Positions 34,570 through 43,199 of a stretch of DNA of 44,313 nucleotides are shown in pieces; positions within the stretch are counted from its first letter, which is position 1, and every line of letters starts with the position of its first letter. A model generated the notes under the pieces. The model saw only the letters and a list, made by a program, of their open reading frames with translations, made no database searches and was not told where the DNA came from. A program made the translations under genes and the position numbers. This DNA comes from Nitriliruptorales bacterium (GTDB lineage: Bacteria; Actinomycetota; Nitriliruptoria; Euzebyales; JAHELV01), in contig JAHELV010000029.1 in NCBI GenBank assembly GCA_024644015.1, forward strand, positions 1-44,313. The letters run 5' to 3'.

Positions 34570-35049
34570 TCACTGGCTCGTCGGGTGCGCCGCGACCACC
34601 TGATCGAGGCCGTCGCGAATAGCCAGCAGTTGGTCCGCTGTGAGATGGCGCGAGAAGTGCGCATCGATGCCGCGCAGGTAGCTCGGAGCCGCCTCGCGCA
34701 GGGCTCGGCGCCCACGGTCGGTGATCATGGCCAGTGTGGCGCGGCCGTCACCGGGGTCGGCGATCTTGTCCACCATGCCGGCGCGCGCCATGGCGTCGAC
34801 GACGCGGCTGACGCGCGTGCGGCTCAGCACGACCCGTGCCGCGAGGTCCTGCATGCGCAGACCCGTATCGCGCGCGGCGTTGAGTTCGAGCAGCACGTCA
34901 TACCACGAGAGCGCGAGCCCCGTCTCGGCCTCCATCTCGCGCTCCAGTGTCCGAACGACGCGGACGTGGGCCCGAAGGAACGCTGACCACGCCTGCACCC
35001 CGAGATCGTCCGCGTTCGCCTTCCGGCCCGGGCTTCGAGATCGACGCAT
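34570..35049 (-). CDS. MarR-family transcriptional regulator
   Basis: This 159-residue protein starts at ATG 35049. Helices for dimerisation (VQAWSAFLRAHVRVVRTLEREME) lead to the winged helix-turn-helix: LSWYDVLLELNAARDTGLRMQDLAARVVLSRTRVSRVVDAMARAGMVDKI, then the wing DPGDGRATLAMITDRGRRAL. No cysteine suggests a redox switch of the OhrR type. It is divergent from the YceI gene, with two related palindromes between them, so it probably represses itself and yceI. Confidence 0.9.
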   Translation of the reverse strand: MRRSRSPGRKANADDLGVQAWSAFLRAHVRVVRTLEREMEAETGLALSWYDVLLELNAARDTGLRMQDLAARVVLSRTRVSRVVDAMARAGMVDKIADPGDGRATLAMITDRGRRALREAAPSYLRGIDAHFSRHLTADQLLAIRDGLDQVVAAHPTSQ

Positions 35050-35071
35050 GGTGCACCCTACCGGGAATAAC

Positions 35072-35116
35072 GTGCGCGCGCACATAGTTGAGGGTGATAT
35101 GTGCGGACGCACATAT
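35072..35116. promoter_or_regulatory. paired MarR-type operator
   Basis: Two sites share GTGCG-N2-CGCAC. The first is GTGCGCGCGCAC (35072-35083). The second is a perfect 9-base-arm inverted repeat, ATATGTGCG-GA-CGCACATAT (35097-35116). Their centres are 29 bases apart and both lie between the divergent marR-like and yceI-like starts. Size and symmetry fit MarR dimers. Confidence 0.65.
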
Positions 35117-35134
35117 TCATTCGAGGAGGATCTC

Positions 35135-35707
35135 ATGAGCACGACGACCCCTGCAACGCGCTCGATCGACGGAGTCGATCTGCCCGCCGCGGGAATCTGG
35201 AAGGTCGACCCCGGACACGCGGAGGTCGGCTTCATGGGCCGGCATCTGCTGTTCACCAAGGTCAGGGGCCGCTTCGTCGACGTTGCCGCGACGGTACGCA
35301 TCGGCACCGATCCGGCGGACAGCCTCGTGGACGCCACCATCGTGATGGCCTCGGTCAACAGCGGTGATCAGACCCGCGACGACCACCTGCGCTCCCCCGA
35401 CTTCTTCGACGTCGACAGGTGGCCGACCGCGACGTTCCGCTCGACCGAGGTCGACTGGAACGGCCGCGAGGGCACCATGACCGGCGACCTGACCATCCGC
35501 GACGTCACCCGCCCGGTCACCCTCGGCGTCGAATTCCTCGGCGCGGTCGCGGACCCGTGGGGCAACGAGCGGGCTGTGTTCGACGCGCACGGCCGGATCA
35601 CGCGCGAGGACTGGGGCTTGACCTGGAACGTGGTCCTCGAGGCCGGTGGGGTGCTCGTATCGAGCGAGATCGAGATCGACCTCCACATCGAGCTCGTCCG
35701 CCAATGA
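35135..35707 (+). CDS. YceI family protein
   Basis: This 190-residue lipocalin-like beta-barrel protein starts at ATG 35135, with GAGGAGGATC just before. Family features: GIWKVDPGHAEVGFMGRHLLFTKVRGRF, VMASVNSGDQTRDDHLRSPDFFDVDRWPTATF, GDLTIRDVTRPVTL and WGLTWN near the C-terminus. No signal peptide is present, unlike the periplasmic E. coli protein. YceI barrels bind isoprenoid-like molecules; the ligand here is unknown. Expression is probably controlled by the divergent MarR protein through the palindromes in its leader. Confidence 0.92.
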   Translation: MSTTTPATRSIDGVDLPAAGIWKVDPGHAEVGFMGRHLLFTKVRGRFVDVAATVRIGTDPADSLVDATIVMASVNSGDQTRDDHLRSPDFFDVDRWPTATFRSTEVDWNGREGTMTGDLTIRDVTRPVTLGVEFLGAVADPWGNERAVFDAHGRITREDWGLTWNVVLEAGGVLVSSEIEIDLHIELVRQ

Positions 35708-35722
35708 TCGCCGCGCAGGCTG

Positions 35723-37090
35723 TCAGCCCTCGGCGGTTGCGAGCCGCCCGTCGCTGACAGCCTGCAGGAGCTCCTCGTGGTCGCGGTCGTTCTGGTCGGC
35801 GTACCGGCACGCGAACTCGGCGACGGCATCCGGGAAGTTGGCACCCTTTCCCATGTAGGCGGCGATCGCCACGGGATCGCCGGAGCGCGCGTGACCTCTG
35901 GCGAGCGTCCAGCCGCAGAGACGGGCGTACACGGACAGGCCGTCGGGCGCCAGATCTTCGACATCCGCCAAGCCGTTCACAACGCGGAGCTGGCGGAGGT
36001 AGAAGTCGCGACCGAGCCGGCCGCTCGTCCAACCCAGGAAGACGTCACTGGCCGCCTGAATGAGCCGCTGGCCTTCGACGACCCGCTGTCCGTGATGCTC
36101 GTGGACCGACGGCGCCAGGTGCTCCTCGAGCACCGACGACGTCGCCTCCTTCGCCTCGAGGAAGAGCAGGTCGTGCCGGTCGCGTCCCTCGAGGAGCGCG
36201 ATGAAACATCTCGTGCCGACGCTGCCGACCCCAACCACCTTGTGTGCCACATCGACCAGGCGGTACCGGGACAACAGCGTCCGGCGGTCGCCGCTGAGCG
36301 AATCCTGGTAGTCGTCGAGTGCGTCCCGCACGATGTCACCGGCCACCGCGGGGTCCATGATGTCGCCGCCGTCGCGCAGCGGGACCACCTTCGGGGGGTC
36401 GGACTTGATCCGGTACGCGCCGTCGACCTCCACCGCCAGCTCCGACAGGGCGTGCACGCTGTCGCGCCGTTCCGCCTTCGACATCGTCCGCGCCACCGTC
36501 TTCCTGTCTCTGGGCCGCTTGGCCAGCGCTTCGATGTCCTTCGCCTTGAGCCGGGTGTACCAGACCTCGAGCGTCGACATCTGCGCGAACCTGGTCATGG
36601 CGCGCTGGTAGGCCCGCACAGATCGTCGTGCGATCTTGCGGCTCTCCACGTCACCGAAGCGGTTGTTGCGTCCGGCGATCACGAGGCTCGCGGCGAGGCG
36701 CTTGACATCCCACTCCCACGGCCCGAGGAGCGTCTCGTCGAAGTCGTTGATGTCGAAGACCAGCCTGCGGGCAGGTGATGCGAACACGCCGAAGTTGGAC
36801 AGGTGGGCATCCCCGCAGAGCTGCACGTCGATCCCGCTCACCAGGGTGTTCGCGAGGTCACCCGCCATGATCCCGGCGGCCCCTCGATAGAACGCGAACG
36901 GTGTTCGCCGCATCCGACCGTGGCGGATTGGGACCAGCGCATTCACCCGTCCGGTGTTCTCCGCGTCGATCACCCTGACCGGGTCAGGGCGGTTCGGCGA
37001 CGGCACCCATTCGGCGTGGCTCGACCGCGGGACCGCAGCGCGCGCCTCGGCACCCAACAGGCGTCGTTCCTCGACACTCCGATGGCCCAT
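35723..37090 (-). CDS. DUF2252 family protein
   Basis: This DUF2252 protein has about 455 residues from ATG 37090 (AAAGG upstream); an ATG at 37108 is in frame. It shows all the usual family motifs: RMRRTPFAFYRGAAGIMAGDL, VQLCGDAHLSNFGVFASP, LVFDINDFDETLLGPWEWDVKRLAASL and WTLARGHARSGD. The GDxHxxN and DFDE elements recall aminoglycoside-kinase-type active sites; no reaction is established. Unlike the copy at 15.3 kb it has no Rho-N-like extension. It is convergent with YceI, and the SDR gene starts divergently 88 bases upstream. Confidence 0.9.
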   Translation of the reverse strand: MGHRSVEERRLLGAEARAAVPRSSHAEWVPSPNRPDPVRVIDAENTGRVNALVPIRHGRMRRTPFAFYRGAAGIMAGDLANTLVSGIDVQLCGDAHLSNFGVFASPARRLVFDINDFDETLLGPWEWDVKRLAASLVIAGRNNRFGDVESRKIARRSVRAYQRAMTRFAQMSTLEVWYTRLKAKDIEALAKRPRDRKTVARTMSKAERRDSVHALSELAVEVDGAYRIKSDPPKVVPLRDGGDIMDPAVAGDIVRDALDDYQDSLSGDRRTLLSRYRLVDVAHKVVGVGSVGTRCFIALLEGRDRHDLLFLEAKEATSSVLEEHLAPSVHEHHGQRVVEGQRLIQAASDVFLGWTSGRLGRDFYLRQLRVVNGLADVEDLAPDGLSVYARLCGWTLARGHARSGDPVAIAAYMGKGANFPDAVAEFACRYADQNDRDHEELLQAVSDGRLATAEG

Positions 37091-37178
37091 CCAGCACATC
37101 CTTTCCACGTACAGGCATCACACCATCGTCAGCGTCGACTGGCCAGTGTCAGCGGGATGCTCCTCCTACACTCGGCAG

Positions 37179-38042
37179 ATGGTCTGGAACATCGAGGGCA
37201 AGACGGTTCTGATCACCGGGGGCAACTCGGGGATCGGCAAGGCGACCGCAACCGAGCTGGCGCGACACGGCGCCGAGGTGACCATCACCGCCCGCAACCG
37301 TCCGCACGGCACGGCGGCGGCACGCGAGATCGGGGCCGCCACGGGTGCGCAGATCGGCGTCGGACACCTCGATCTCGCCTCGCTCGACTCGGTCCGGGCG
37401 TTCGCGAAGGACTACTCCAGCAATCACGAGTCGCTGCATGTGCTCATCAACAACGCCGGCGTGATGACCGGTCGTCGACGGTTGACCGTCGACGGCTACG
37501 AATGGACGTTCGCCGTGAACCACCTTGGCCCGTTCCTGCTGACCAACCTTCTGACGGACTTGCTGGTGTCGAGTGCGCCGGCCCGGATCATCACCGTGAG
37601 CTCAGAGATCCAGAGAAGCGCCAAAGGCGAGCTGGACTTCGACGACCTCCAGATGCAACGCGGCTACTCGCCGTCCCGCGCCTATGCCGTCTCGAAGCGG
37701 GCGAACATCCTGTTCACCGTCGAGCTCGACCGGCGGCTGCGCAGCTCGGGAGTCAGCGCCAGGGCAGTGCATCCCGGCGTCGTCGCGACCTCGTTCGGTC
37801 GGGACCCGGAGAGCCCACGGTGGATGGGCGCGATGACCGTCATGCTCAAGCCCTTCCTGCGCAGCCCAGCCCGCGGTGCTGGTACGTCTGTCTACCTCGC
37901 CACCGCCGCCGACGACGCGCTTTCCCGGGGCATCTACTGGTCGGACGAGGCGCCGATCGACCCGAGCCCGGCAACGCTCGACGAGCACACCGCCGCCCGG
38001 CTGTGGGACGAGAGTCAGAAGCTGGTCGGCCTCGCGGGCTGA
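37179..38042 (+). CDS. short-chain dehydrogenase/reductase
   Basis: This 287-residue SDR starts at ATG 37179. Rossmann glycine motif TGGNSGIGKATATELA, NNAG motif in LINNAGVMTG, catalytic Ser in ITVSSEIQ and YxxxK in YAVSKRANILF are all present. Arg in TARNRPHG after the second strand favours NADP(H). The longer C-terminal region (YWSDEAPIDPSPA, DEHTAARLWDESQKLVG) resembles retinol dehydrogenase/WWOX-like SDRs. The substrate is unknown. It is convergent with the membrane hydrolase gene. Confidence 0.9.
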   Translation: MVWNIEGKTVLITGGNSGIGKATATELARHGAEVTITARNRPHGTAAAREIGAATGAQIGVGHLDLASLDSVRAFAKDYSSNHESLHVLINNAGVMTGRRRLTVDGYEWTFAVNHLGPFLLTNLLTDLLVSSAPARIITVSSEIQRSAKGELDFDDLQMQRGYSPSRAYAVSKRANILFTVELDRRLRSSGVSARAVHPGVVATSFGRDPESPRWMGAMTVMLKPFLRSPARGAGTSVYLATAADDALSRGIYWSDEAPIDPSPATLDEHTAARLWDESQKLVGLAG

Positions 38043-38111
38043 CCATTCGCGTCGACGCCGCTTCTTCGGTTCGTCGGCTCGTGGCAGACGTCAGCGCGAG
38101 ATCCCACGCGA

Positions 38112-40232
38112 TCACGCGGTGGTGGCCATCGTGTGCCGATGGTCAGGAACCCGGGTGCAACGGTCGGCCTTCGACGGTTCGTCCGGGGAACCGCCGATAC
38201 GTCGCCCGACGTGCTCGACCCACTCCCGCAGCTGCGCCTCACCGTTGTAGTCCGAGTGCAGCGCGAGCATCGCGAAGGCCTCGCGGACCGGGTCCGGCGA
38301 ATCGGCGACCACGTCGGCGAGCGCGAGGTCATCGATGTCGGGTTGCAGTGCCGGATCGTCCAGCACCCGATCGACGGCGTCGTCTCCGGCGAACAGTGCT
38401 TTGCCGATGTAGTCGGTCTCGCGGTAGAAGTTCCGCCAGCTGGCAGCTGGAGCGATCCCGTCATCGAACAGGCGATCACCCAGCCCACGGGTCAGCGTCC
38501 GATGGAAGTAGGCGGGAAAGAAACGCTCGTAGAGCTGCGCGATCGGCGAGCCATACGTCACGAGCGCGATGTGTCGCAGCACATCGCGGTCGGGATCGTC
38601 GGTCCCGCTCGCCGGCATGAACTGCGCCAGGGCGGCGACCGCGATTACCGTCCCCTGGCTGTGTGCCGACAGAATCAGGCCTCGGTCGCGCGTGATGTGG
38701 CTGCAGAGCCGTTCCTGCAGCTCCGGCACGGCGCGCTCGGCGTAGGGGCGGATGGCCCACGGGTGGATCCGGCGCGGCCAGAACGTGAGGACATCCCAGA
38801 TGATGCCGACCTGACGCCGCCTGGCCGTGCGGCGCCCCTCTCTCCACAGAAAGACGAGGATGGTCGACATGCCCATGAAGATGATCGTGTTGCCCAGCGC
38901 GGCGATCCGCTCCTGCCAGAGCGGGCGTAGAGAGAAGCCGAACAGCGCGAGCACCGCGGCGACGAGGAAGAACAGCGCCGGGATCGACAGGACCAGATCG
39001 ATGTTGCGCAGCGCTTCCGACATCGAGCGCGCCCACGCCGTACGTCGCCGCATCGGTTCGCTGATCTGCCGTCGCTGTGGTTCTTCGTCATTGGGTGCAC
39101 GCTGCGCGGTGCCACCGCCGAGCTCGGCGAAGATCCTCCGCTGGACCCGCCAATGCTCGGCGAGCCGCCACGACACCATTGCCGCGAACACGATCGCCGC
39201 AACCCCGAACGCCACGTCGAGGTCCTGGTACGGCGATCCGTCCGACGCGATTCGGGTCCGCAGCAGGCGTTCGACGCCACTGAGGCCGCCAATGGCCAAC
39301 GCCACCGCCACGGTTGCCGCGACGGCCTGCCCACACCAGCGGAAGCCGCTGTGTTCCGTGCCGTCGTAGAGAGCGGACGATCGGCGCTTGTCGCGGTCGA
39401 ACGCGACGCGCTCGATCACGGTCAGCACGGCCAGAACGACCAGCGTGACGACGGTCGCGCGCAGCACCCACGACACCACGACGTCATAGCGCAGCGCCGT
39501 ATCAGATCCCGGCGCGCCCGACGCCAGGCGCAATCCTGAGCGGGCGATCGGGCCGAGTATGACCGCCAGCGCGAGAAGCGAGTGGGTGACGAGCAGCAGG
39601 CCCACACCTCGGCCGTGCTTCCAGAAGGACGGTGCGGCGAGGTCGCGCTCGCCGGCGAATCGCGCGCCGGTCGCGCCTTTCGACACGCTGTTCGCCTCCG
39701 CGGACTTCGCGATCGGCCGGGGCGGGCGCTTGCCTTCGTAGCCGCCCTGCACGTGTCGCGCAATGAGGTACAGCACGGCGACCGCGAGCACCGCCGCGGC
39801 CGCGGCTGACGCAAGGGCGACGGACGTCACGCGGCCGTTGAGCCACCATCGGACAATCACCAGGTCGACGACGAGCACGCCGGTCCACGCTGCGTACACG
39901 CCTGTGAGCAGGTAGCCGAGCAGCCACAGCAGGTAGCGCACCGCCCACCATCCCGACGTCGGCTTCGTGCGGTCCCTGAGCGGCTGATGCATCCACCCGG
40001 CGAGGTTCAGCAAGGTGAACGGCAGCAGGATGATCCACAGTGGCTGAAGCACCGGCGCCGACGTCAGCCGGCCCCACCAGTAGCCCTCGACGCGGCGTTG
40101 CGACCGCCGCGCCCAGAAGCCCGTCGGACCCTCGCCGGCCACGCGGACCGTCTCGGGCGAGGCGACACCGAGCAGCGACTCCGGTGAGCCTCCGCCGACG
40201 CCGTGTACACGGAGTTCAACGACATCGTGCAT
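38112..40232 (-). CDS. polytopic membrane protein with alpha/beta-hydrolase-like elements
   Basis: This 706-residue protein starts at ATG 40232 with GGAGGTG upstream. The N-terminus reads ELRVHGVGGGSPESLLG, a hydrolase oxyanion-type loop. It is followed by about nine or ten membrane helices (for example LWIILLPFTLLNLAGWM, LLWLLGYLLTGVYAAW, VLSIPALFFLVAAVLALFGF, TIIFMGMSTILVFLW). The nucleophile-elbow sequence LILSAHSQGTVIAVAAL then appears near residue 545, with a conserved-looking LVTYGSPIAQLYERFFPAYF and a late His in LALHSDYNGEAQLREWV. This is consistent with a lipase-like domain interrupted by or fused to membrane helices. Substrate and biological role are unknown. It is divergent from the surface protein gene. 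Confidence 0.78.
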   Translation of the reverse strand: MHDVVELRVHGVGGGSPESLLGVASPETVRVAGEGPTGFWARRSQRRVEGYWWGRLTSAPVLQPLWIILLPFTLLNLAGWMHQPLRDRTKPTSGWWAVRYLLWLLGYLLTGVYAAWTGVLVVDLVIVRWWLNGRVTSVALASAAAAAVLAVAVLYLIARHVQGGYEGKRPPRPIAKSAEANSVSKGATGARFAGERDLAAPSFWKHGRGVGLLLVTHSLLALAVILGPIARSGLRLASGAPGSDTALRYDVVVSWVLRATVVTLVVLAVLTVIERVAFDRDKRRSSALYDGTEHSGFRWCGQAVAATVAVALAIGGLSGVERLLRTRIASDGSPYQDLDVAFGVAAIVFAAMVSWRLAEHWRVQRRIFAELGGGTAQRAPNDEEPQRRQISEPMRRRTAWARSMSEALRNIDLVLSIPALFFLVAAVLALFGFSLRPLWQERIAALGNTIIFMGMSTILVFLWREGRRTARRRQVGIIWDVLTFWPRRIHPWAIRPYAERAVPELQERLCSHITRDRGLILSAHSQGTVIAVAALAQFMPASGTDDPDRDVLRHIALVTYGSPIAQLYERFFPAYFHRTLTRGLGDRLFDDGIAPAASWRNFYRETDYIGKALFAGDDAVDRVLDDPALQPDIDDLALADVVADSPDPVREAFAMLALHSDYNGEAQLREWVEHVGRRIGGSPDEPSKADRCTRVPDHRHTMATTA

Positions 40233-40312
40233 CGCACACCTCCACGTCGGAGGAACAGCCAACGCGCGGCCCTTCACGGCCCCTCTGCAGGAGCTGAGCA
40301 GCCACGCAGCCT

Positions 40313-40368
40313 GTTGATACATGTTTCAGACGGCCCGACGTCACGCTGCGCAGGATCGCGGTATCAAC
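40313..40368. promoter_or_regulatory. wide inverted repeat in a divergent promoter region
   Basis: GTTGATAC (40313-40320) and GTATCAAC (40361-40368) are exact 8-base inverted copies separated by 40 bases, between the divergent starts at 40232 and 40407. They could be a pair of half-sites for one regulator or loop ends in a leader. Confidence 0.35.
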
Positions 40369-40406
40369 GGGCCCACGTTCACCCTCCTGTTGGTTGGAGG
40401 GCCGCG

Positions 40407-41918
40407 ATGCGTATCTGGTTCGAGACCGACCGCACAACCGCTCGCCGGGGCGAGTCCGTCTCGCTCGGCGCGTTCATCGAGAACACCTTCGGCACCGCGA
40501 TCGACGTGTCCTGGGCTATCGAATCCGACCCAGCACTCGAGTGGAGCGTGTTGCCGCCGTCACGCCTTCCCGCGCAGACGACGACACCGGTGACCGTGCA
40601 GGTAGAGGTCCCGCGCGATCTGCCGTCCACGCGCACCGCTGTCGCGGTCGAGATGATGGCCCGCCTTGCACACACCGATCTGTGGGCACGCGCGACCACG
40701 GTCATCGAGGTGGCCGGATCGCCTCGCGGATGCGCGGCATACACAACCGCGCCAAGCGTCCGGCTCAACGCGGACGGGACCGCGACGCTGACCGCCGGCA
40801 TCGTCAACTGCGGACCGGTCAACCTCACGGTGGATCTCCGCGTCCGGCACGTCGACGGGTGGGTCTTCGACGTCGATGTGCCAAAGCTCACTTTGGCAGC
40901 AGACGCCGGACCGGTCACCGTCACGACCGTCGTGGGACAGCCCAACGCACTATCCATCGAGGCCGGCGACCATCTGCGCGTGGAGCTGATCGCCGACGGC
41001 AACGTGCTTGCGTCCGCGACCGTATCGCTGCGTGCGCCGGAATCGGATGGGCGACGGCCAGCCCGTCGATTCGTCAGCTCGGGCCTCGTTGCGGCGCTCC
41101 TGGTGCTCGCGGCCGCGGCGATCGGCAACGCGCTCAGCGCAGGCGACCCGCCTGAAGCCCCGCCGATGGAAGTGACGGCTGGCGCCAGCGAGGCATCCGA
41201 CCCGGACGTGCCGCCCCCGCGCGGCGCAGACCCCGCACCGAACGATCCACCACCGGCCGAAGTGCCGCAGAAGCCACCGGCGAAGCTGCCGCCAGACACA
41301 CCGCCCCCAGCACGACCCGAGCACACGATCGTCGAGTTCGACGCCACACCTGGCGAGGACTGTGAGGTGAGCCTCGAGTGGGACACGGCGGGCGAGGGCA
41401 CCGTGCATCTGAGCAGAACGCTCGGTGACGCGCTCGAGGAGCTGCGCGTCGAACCCGGTGCCAACCGAGCGCTCGATCCGCTCGGCGACGTGCTACGTGG
41501 CCTCGAACGCAGCGAGGGTACCGCCGTCTACCGGCTGACGGCAGTCAACGTAGACGGCGTCGAAACAGACACCGAGGAGCGCGAGGCCCAATGCTCGATC
41601 GAGACGCCGCTCCCCGACCTCGTCGTCGTCGGGACCGGTCAAGACGGCGTCGCGCCGTACGCGGTGATCGCGAACAGCGGCGCCGCACCTGCTGGCCCCT
41701 TCGTCGTGCGGATCACCAACCTTGCCTTCGGGGACCCTTTCGCCGAGGAACGGATCACCGTCGACGGCCTCCCGCCCGGCGAGCAGGTCACGGTCACGTG
41801 GGCGTGCGCGCAGGACGAGGCGGCCATCGAGGTCGATGTCGACGATGCGATTGCCGAGCCGGATGAGTCGAACAACTTCGCGAGCCTCAGCAACATCGCC
41901 TGTGAGATCGGCGGGTGA
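40407..41918 (+). CDS. single-pass protein with intracellular Ig-like and extracellular CARDB-like domains
   Basis: This 503-residue protein starts at ATG 40407 after GGAGGG. There is no N-terminal signal. The first 210 residues are beta-rich Ig-like modules (VSLGAFIENTFGTAIDVSW, PVTVQVEVPRDLPSTRTAVAVE). A membrane segment lies near 230-250 (SSGLVAALLVLAAAAIGNALS), followed by a long Pro-rich spacer, a fibronectin-like region (DCEVSLEWDTAGEGTVHLSR, YRLTAVNVDGVETD) and a C-terminal CARDB-type adhesion domain (DLVVVGTGQDGVAPYAVIANSG and VDDAIAEPDESNNF). The layout suggests a bridge across the membrane. It may work with the divergently encoded membrane hydrolase; that is inference. Confidence 0.8.
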   Translation: MRIWFETDRTTARRGESVSLGAFIENTFGTAIDVSWAIESDPALEWSVLPPSRLPAQTTTPVTVQVEVPRDLPSTRTAVAVEMMARLAHTDLWARATTVIEVAGSPRGCAAYTTAPSVRLNADGTATLTAGIVNCGPVNLTVDLRVRHVDGWVFDVDVPKLTLAADAGPVTVTTVVGQPNALSIEAGDHLRVELIADGNVLASATVSLRAPESDGRRPARRFVSSGLVAALLVLAAAAIGNALSAGDPPEAPPMEVTAGASEASDPDVPPPRGADPAPNDPPPAEVPQKPPAKLPPDTPPPARPEHTIVEFDATPGEDCEVSLEWDTAGEGTVHLSRTLGDALEELRVEPGANRALDPLGDVLRGLERSEGTAVYRLTAVNVDGVETDTEEREAQCSIETPLPDLVVVGTGQDGVAPYAVIANSGAAPAGPFVVRITNLAFGDPFAEERITVDGLPPGEQVTVTWACAQDEAAIEVDVDDAIAEPDESNNFASLSNIACEIGG

Positions 41919-42019
41919 CCTGCGCGCCCGATGCATCACGGCCCGGCCACGACGACCTCGAGTCGCGAGGGCGTAGCGTCCCCGAGCACGTTCGACCGGC
42001 GGTGGCGGCCAGGTGAACG

Positions 42020-42787
42020 CTAGAGCAGCGAGCGGGACAGGCCGCCGTCCACTGCGATGACGTCGCCGGTGATGAAACCTGCCTGTTCGCTGGCCAGGAA
42101 CGCCGCGACGGCACCGAAGTCGGCGGGAGCGCCCATGCGCCCGAGAGGGATGTCAGCGGTGATTGCCGACCTGGCTGCGTCATCGTCGCCGAGCACTTCC
42201 TCGAGGCGATTGGTGGCGTGGTACCCGGGCGCCAGCACGTTGACGGTGATGCCAGCGTCGCCAAGGTCGGCGACCAGTGATTTGGCGTAGCCGGCGACCC
42301 CGGCCCGAGCCGTGTTCGACAGCGCCAGCGTCGGGATGGGCTGTTTGACCGAGACCGACGCCACGTAGACCACGCGCCCCCAGCCGGCCGCCCGCAGGTG
42401 CGGCAGTGCCGCCTCGGTGATCGCGATCTGCGACAGCAGGTTCAGCTCGATCGCGTCCCTGTATGCGTCGACGTCGAACGCGGTCGCGCCGCCGGTGGGC
42501 GGTCCGCCGGCGTTTGGCACCACGATGTGCAGCGCGCCGAACTCGTGGGCGGCGGCGTCGATCCACGCGGTGACGGCGGACGTATCGCGCACGTCGACCG
42601 AGGTCGCTGTGACCCGACCGTTGCCCACCGCGTCGAGCTCCGCCCGCGCCTCCTCCAGCCGGCCGCGGTCACGCGCCGCGATGGCGACATCGGCGCCCTC
42701 CGCTGCCAGCGCCCGCGCGATCGCCAGACCCAGCCCGCTGCTGGCTCCCGCAACGGCCGCAGCCCTGCCCCGCAGTCCCAGATCCAT
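42020..42787 (-). CDS. SDR-family protein lacking the YxxxK pair
   Basis: This 255-residue SDR starts at ATG 42787 (GGGGTGAC upstream; ATG 42817 also in frame). Cofactor motif AGASSGLGLAIARAL and VPNAGGPPTGG (NAG) are present. After the usual serine (VVYVASVSVKQPIP) the expected Tyr-x-x-x-Lys reads Ser-Asn-Thr-Ala-Arg (LALSNTARAGVAGYAKSL), so the catalytic Tyr and Lys are replaced. The C-terminus AGFITGDVIAVDGGLSRSLL is standard. A recognised SDR subgroup carries this SN-R pattern; activity may be altered or regulatory. It stands alone on its strand. Confidence 0.85.
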   Translation of the reverse strand: MDLGLRGRAAAVAGASSGLGLAIARALAAEGADVAIAARDRGRLEEARAELDAVGNGRVTATSVDVRDTSAVTAWIDAAAHEFGALHIVVPNAGGPPTGGATAFDVDAYRDAIELNLLSQIAITEAALPHLRAAGWGRVVYVASVSVKQPIPTLALSNTARAGVAGYAKSLVADLGDAGITVNVLAPGYHATNRLEEVLGDDDAARSAITADIPLGRMGAPADFGAVAAFLASEQAGFITGDVIAVDGGLSRSLL

Positions 42788-43199
42788 GTTGTCACCCCGA
42801 TCGGCATGGTCGTGCACCCGCGTCGCACGTAGAGCTCGCGGCCTGCCCCGGACCGCGACCGTAGCTTACGTCCGCTGTCGTCGCGCACTCACGTACGCCA
42901 TCGGGCCCGAGGCACGAACCTGGTCGAGTCGCTTGAGCAGATCGTCGGGGGCCGCCTGCACGTCGTCGTGATCGTTCTGCGCGGCTCGCTGCTTGGCAGC
43001 GATGAGCCCGCTGAGATGCACCTGGCGAAAGCCGCATGGACGCTGCCAGCAGCATGCCCGCGTGTGCGCCGAACGCACGTACATGGCGTATAATCAACAC
43101 TTGTACCAACAACGAGGCGCCGGCGGGACGGCGCCCGGATCGCGACTGTGTCTTGCCACGTACACCAGGCCATACGCGGGCGCCCGAGGATCTCAGCCG
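42788..43199. other. intergenic region before the LCP gene
   Basis: About 410 bases. The minus strand holds a short frame (see 42866-43021). An exact TATAAT occurs at 43089-43094 on the plus strand, about 106 bases before the LCP start, but no TTGACA-like -35 at standard spacing. GTGCG-N5-CGCAC (43064-43078) lies just upstream of it. Nothing else is recognised. Confidence 0.4.
42866..43021 (-). CDS. possible 51-residue small protein
   Basis: From GTG 43021 a minus-strand frame encodes a compositionally normal, helical product (HLSGLIAAKQRAAQNDHDD, then APDDLLKRLDQVRA) with high GC at third codon positions. There is no ribosome site. Sequence further upstream in the frame (to 43084) is Cys/Arg-rich and less convincing. 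It could be a small gene, the 3' end of a truncated one, or chance. Confidence 0.25.
   Translation of the reverse strand: MHLSGLIAAKQRAAQNDHDDVQAAPDDLLKRLDQVRASGPMAYVSARRQRT

Noticed and set aside
40203-40406. Upstream extension of the CARDB-type protein to a start at 40203
   Set aside because: The extension reads as Arg-rich noise, would overlap the divergent gene's start, and the ATG at 40407 has a strong ribosome site.
43070-43082. Second LexA-like site (CGAAC-N4-GTAC)
   Set aside because: The right half is GTAC instead of GTTC, breaking the palindrome, and the neighbouring gene is a cell-wall ligase; too weak to call.
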